Shown: in pieces, positions 4,800 to 5,812 of the stretch | Layout: each line of letters begins with the position of its first letter | Numbering within the stretch: the stretch's first letter is position 1 | Origin: Dehalococcoidia bacterium | GTDB lineage: Bacteria; Chloroflexota; Dehalococcoidia; SZUA-161 | Assembly: GCA_020344295.1 (NCBI GenBank) | Contig: CP070819.1 | Coordinates: 1,753,921-1,759,732, forward strand | Direction: 5' to 3' | DNA length: 5,812 nucleotides | Position numbers and translations under genes: made by a program | Notes under the pieces: model-generated | Told to the model about the DNA's origin: nothing | The model's database searches: none | What the model saw: only the letters and a program-made list of their open reading frames with translations

Positions 4800-5561
4800 A
4801 TGGGTAGACGTATCGTAACAACCGGTAGGGGAGGCACTGGGAAAACCACGTTTACAGCTCTTGCTGCCAAGTACCTCGAACGACCCATACTACTGATCGA
4901 TATCGATCCCGACCAGAGTCTTGCAGATATGCTAGGCGTGGATCTGGAAAAAGAAGGGGTCAGGACAGTACTGGATATTCTCTATGATATCCAGAAACAG
5001 GAGGGGTACGAAAACCTGAGCGATATGCCTCTCCCCGAGAAGATACAGTATCTGTTCAATACGGAGTGCATATACGAGTCAGAGGAATTTGACCTGATCT
5101 CACTCGGCGTGAAGTGGACAGAGGGATGTTATTGTGCCCCCAACAACCTGATCAGAGCGATCATTCCCAAACTGGCGCGGAACTATGCAAATACGTTGAT
5201 AGATGCCCCCGCAGGTCTGGAGCATCTCAACAGAAATGTAACCTCCGAAGTGGATGATATGTTCATTGTACTGGACCCCTCCATGAAATCACTGAAGAAC
5301 ATCGAAAGGATCCAGCTCCTGGCGAAGGAAGTAGGTATAAGCTACCAGAACTTCTATATGGTGGCCAACTACAGATTCAACGATGACCTGGAGAAGCGTA
5401 TACCATCCCGAAACGGGGCGTACTTAGGACGGGTTGACTTAGATACCGCAGTGGAGAAGTTCAATCTAGACGGAAAATCACTGCTGGAACTGCCGGATGA
5501 TTCGCCTGCAGCGATGTCAGTTAAACAAATACTGGAAAAAGCGGGCTACCAGACTAGATAA
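4800..5561 (+). CDS. cooC: Second CooC/AcsF-type nickel-insertion ATPase, divergent
   Basis: A 253-residue MinD-like ATPase of the CooC/AcsF group. The deviant Walker A motif is GRGGTGKT at residues 9-16. The catalytic Lys15 is kept, and the signature residue is Arg10 in place of the Lys seen in its paralogue. A switch-I-like LIDIDPDQSLADMLG is at 32-46. The metal-site motif EGCYCAPNN has Cys110 and Cys112. The Walker-B/signature segment is DAPAGLEHLNR at 135-145, where the EAGxEH glutamate is replaced by Pro137. The C-terminal half carries a normal nucleotide-base region and a DxDTAVEKFNLDGKSLLELPDDS-like segment (about 213-235) typical of the family. It is clearly not a recent duplicate of the 266-residue ATPase. 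By the GCYC motif it may be the AcsF-like partner for acetyl-CoA synthase, while the first serves CO dehydrogenase; this division is inference. It starts 24 nt after the 90-residue gene. Confidence 0.88.
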   Translation: MGRRIVTTGRGGTGKTTFTALAAKYLERPILLIDIDPDQSLADMLGVDLEKEGVRTVLDILYDIQKQEGYENLSDMPLPEKIQYLFNTECIYESEEFDLISLGVKWTEGCYCAPNNLIRAIIPKLARNYANTLIDAPAGLEHLNRNVTSEVDDMFIVLDPSMKSLKNIERIQLLAKEVGISYQNFYMVANYRFNDDLEKRIPSRNGAYLGRVDLDTAVEKFNLDGKSLLELPDDSPAAMSVKQILEKAGYQTR

Positions 5562-5579
5562 ATATCAGAGGGTGACGAT

Positions 5580-5648
5580 ATGCAGCTTACGCATCCTATT
5601 CGTTTTTTATGGCTGCAGCCTGAGACGATTGGAATGATTATACTATGA
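5580..5648 (+). CDS. Possible 22-residue leader ORF, translationally coupled to the next gene
   Basis: A short frame starting 4 nt after AGAGGGTGA (5567-5575). This is the same style of ribosome binding site as in the two preceding genes. It ends in TGA inside ATGA, so it overlaps the start of the following Fe-S gene by 4 nt. The predicted peptide is hydrophobic with Trp11 and resembles nothing I know. The next gene has only a weak site of its own (GGA at 5631-5633), so this ORF may exist to deliver ribosomes to it. It could also be chance, and the length gives little coding evidence. Confidence 0.35.
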   Translation: MQLTHPIRFLWLQPETIGMIIL

Positions 5649-5812
5649 GCCAGCTAAACAGCCCCGTAGAGATATTGAAGCTGCTCGACCAGTCGAATTG
5701 CCGTGAATGCCACAAACCAACATGCCTTGCATTTGCAGCCGCCGTGTTTAAAGGGCACAGCCAGCTCAGTGATTGTCCCAAGCTCGGATTGAAGAAATTC
5801 GCGAGTAATAAG
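5645..5812 (+). CDS. Fe-S protein with corrinoid-protein-like N-terminal 4Fe-4S domain (3' truncated)
   Basis: The first 56 residues of a gene that runs off the window. Cys19-x2-Cys22-x4-Cys27-x16-Cys44-Pro, in a context of SPVEILKLL, NCRECHKPTCLAFA and DCPKL, matches the 4Fe-4S domain at the N-terminus of the large subunit of the corrinoid/Fe-S protein (AcsC/CdhE). The same domain occurs in other anaerobe Fe-S proteins, and some DUF3786 proteins carry such a domain as I recall. Cys-Arg-Glu-Cys-His-Lys replaces the more usual Cys-Gly-x-Cys-Gly-x sequence, so it may be an accessory protein rather than AcsC itself. The ATG overlaps the stop of a 22-codon ORF. The remainder of the gene is needed to tell a methyl-carrier subunit from a small accessory protein. 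Confidence 0.75.
   Translation, partial: MSQLNSPVEILKLLDQSNCRECHKPTCLAFAAAVFKGHSQLSDCPKLGLKKFASNK

Noticed and set aside
5611..5620. Palindrome GGCTGCAGCC as an operator
   Set aside because: A single 10-bp perfect palindrome with no second copy nearby is compatible with chance, and it lies inside the possible leader ORF.

Overview
The window is a compact, single-direction gene cluster on the + strand. It carries redox and nickel-metallocentre maturation genes typical of a strictly anaerobic bacterium that uses the carbon monoxide dehydrogenase / acetyl-CoA synthase (Wood-Ljungdahl) chemistry. Evidence for this lifestyle is direct: two CooC-type nickel-insertion ATPases, a CooT-type nickel protein, several cysteine-rich Fe-S proteins and an NADH-linked NuoF/HoxU-type electron module. 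Codon use is mixed, with frequent ATA (Ile) and AGG/AGA (Arg) in moderately GC-rich DNA. Starts have strong Shine-Dalgarno sites of the GGAGG or GGTGA type. This would suit an uncultured Dehalococcoidia-like Chloroflexota or a clostridial acetogen, but the taxon is an impression and not something the sequence proves.

Region 1 (2-2941) is a pyridine-nucleotide electron module. A 640-residue NuoF/HydB-type flavoprotein carries the NADH, FMN and Fe-S sites plus two extra C-terminal 4Fe-4S motifs. It overlaps by 4 nt a 230-residue NuoG-N/HoxU-type Fe-S protein holding a 2Fe-2S, a His-Cys3 4Fe-4S and two 4Fe-4S motifs, with no catalytic domain attached. A thioredoxin follows directly, its ribosome binding site overlapping the previous stop codon.

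Region 2 (3005-4197) opens with a 50-residue charged, coiled-coil-like protein. Its stop overlaps the start of a 69-residue nine-cysteine ferredoxin-like protein. A CooC-family P-loop ATPase with a CxC metal motif comes next.

Region 3 (4247-5561) has a 59-residue CooT nickel protein, a 90-residue protein of unknown function and a second, divergent CooC/AcsF-type ATPase. The two ATPases therefore bracket CooT and the unknown protein, which reads as a nickel-delivery module for CODH and/or ACS.

Region 4 (5562-5812) has a possible 22-codon leader ORF. It overlaps the start of an Fe-S protein whose N-terminal CxxCx4Cx16C domain resembles that of the corrinoid Fe-S protein; this gene runs off the window.

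No gap exceeds 76 nt, so there is no long non-coding stretch. I see no Rho-independent terminator, tRNA, rRNA, CRISPR array or mobile element. The layout suggests one polycistronic unit, or two or three closely linked ones. In it, electrons from NADH or ferredoxin and nickel-loading factors are supplied together to a CO/CO2-active enzyme probably encoded just outside the window.
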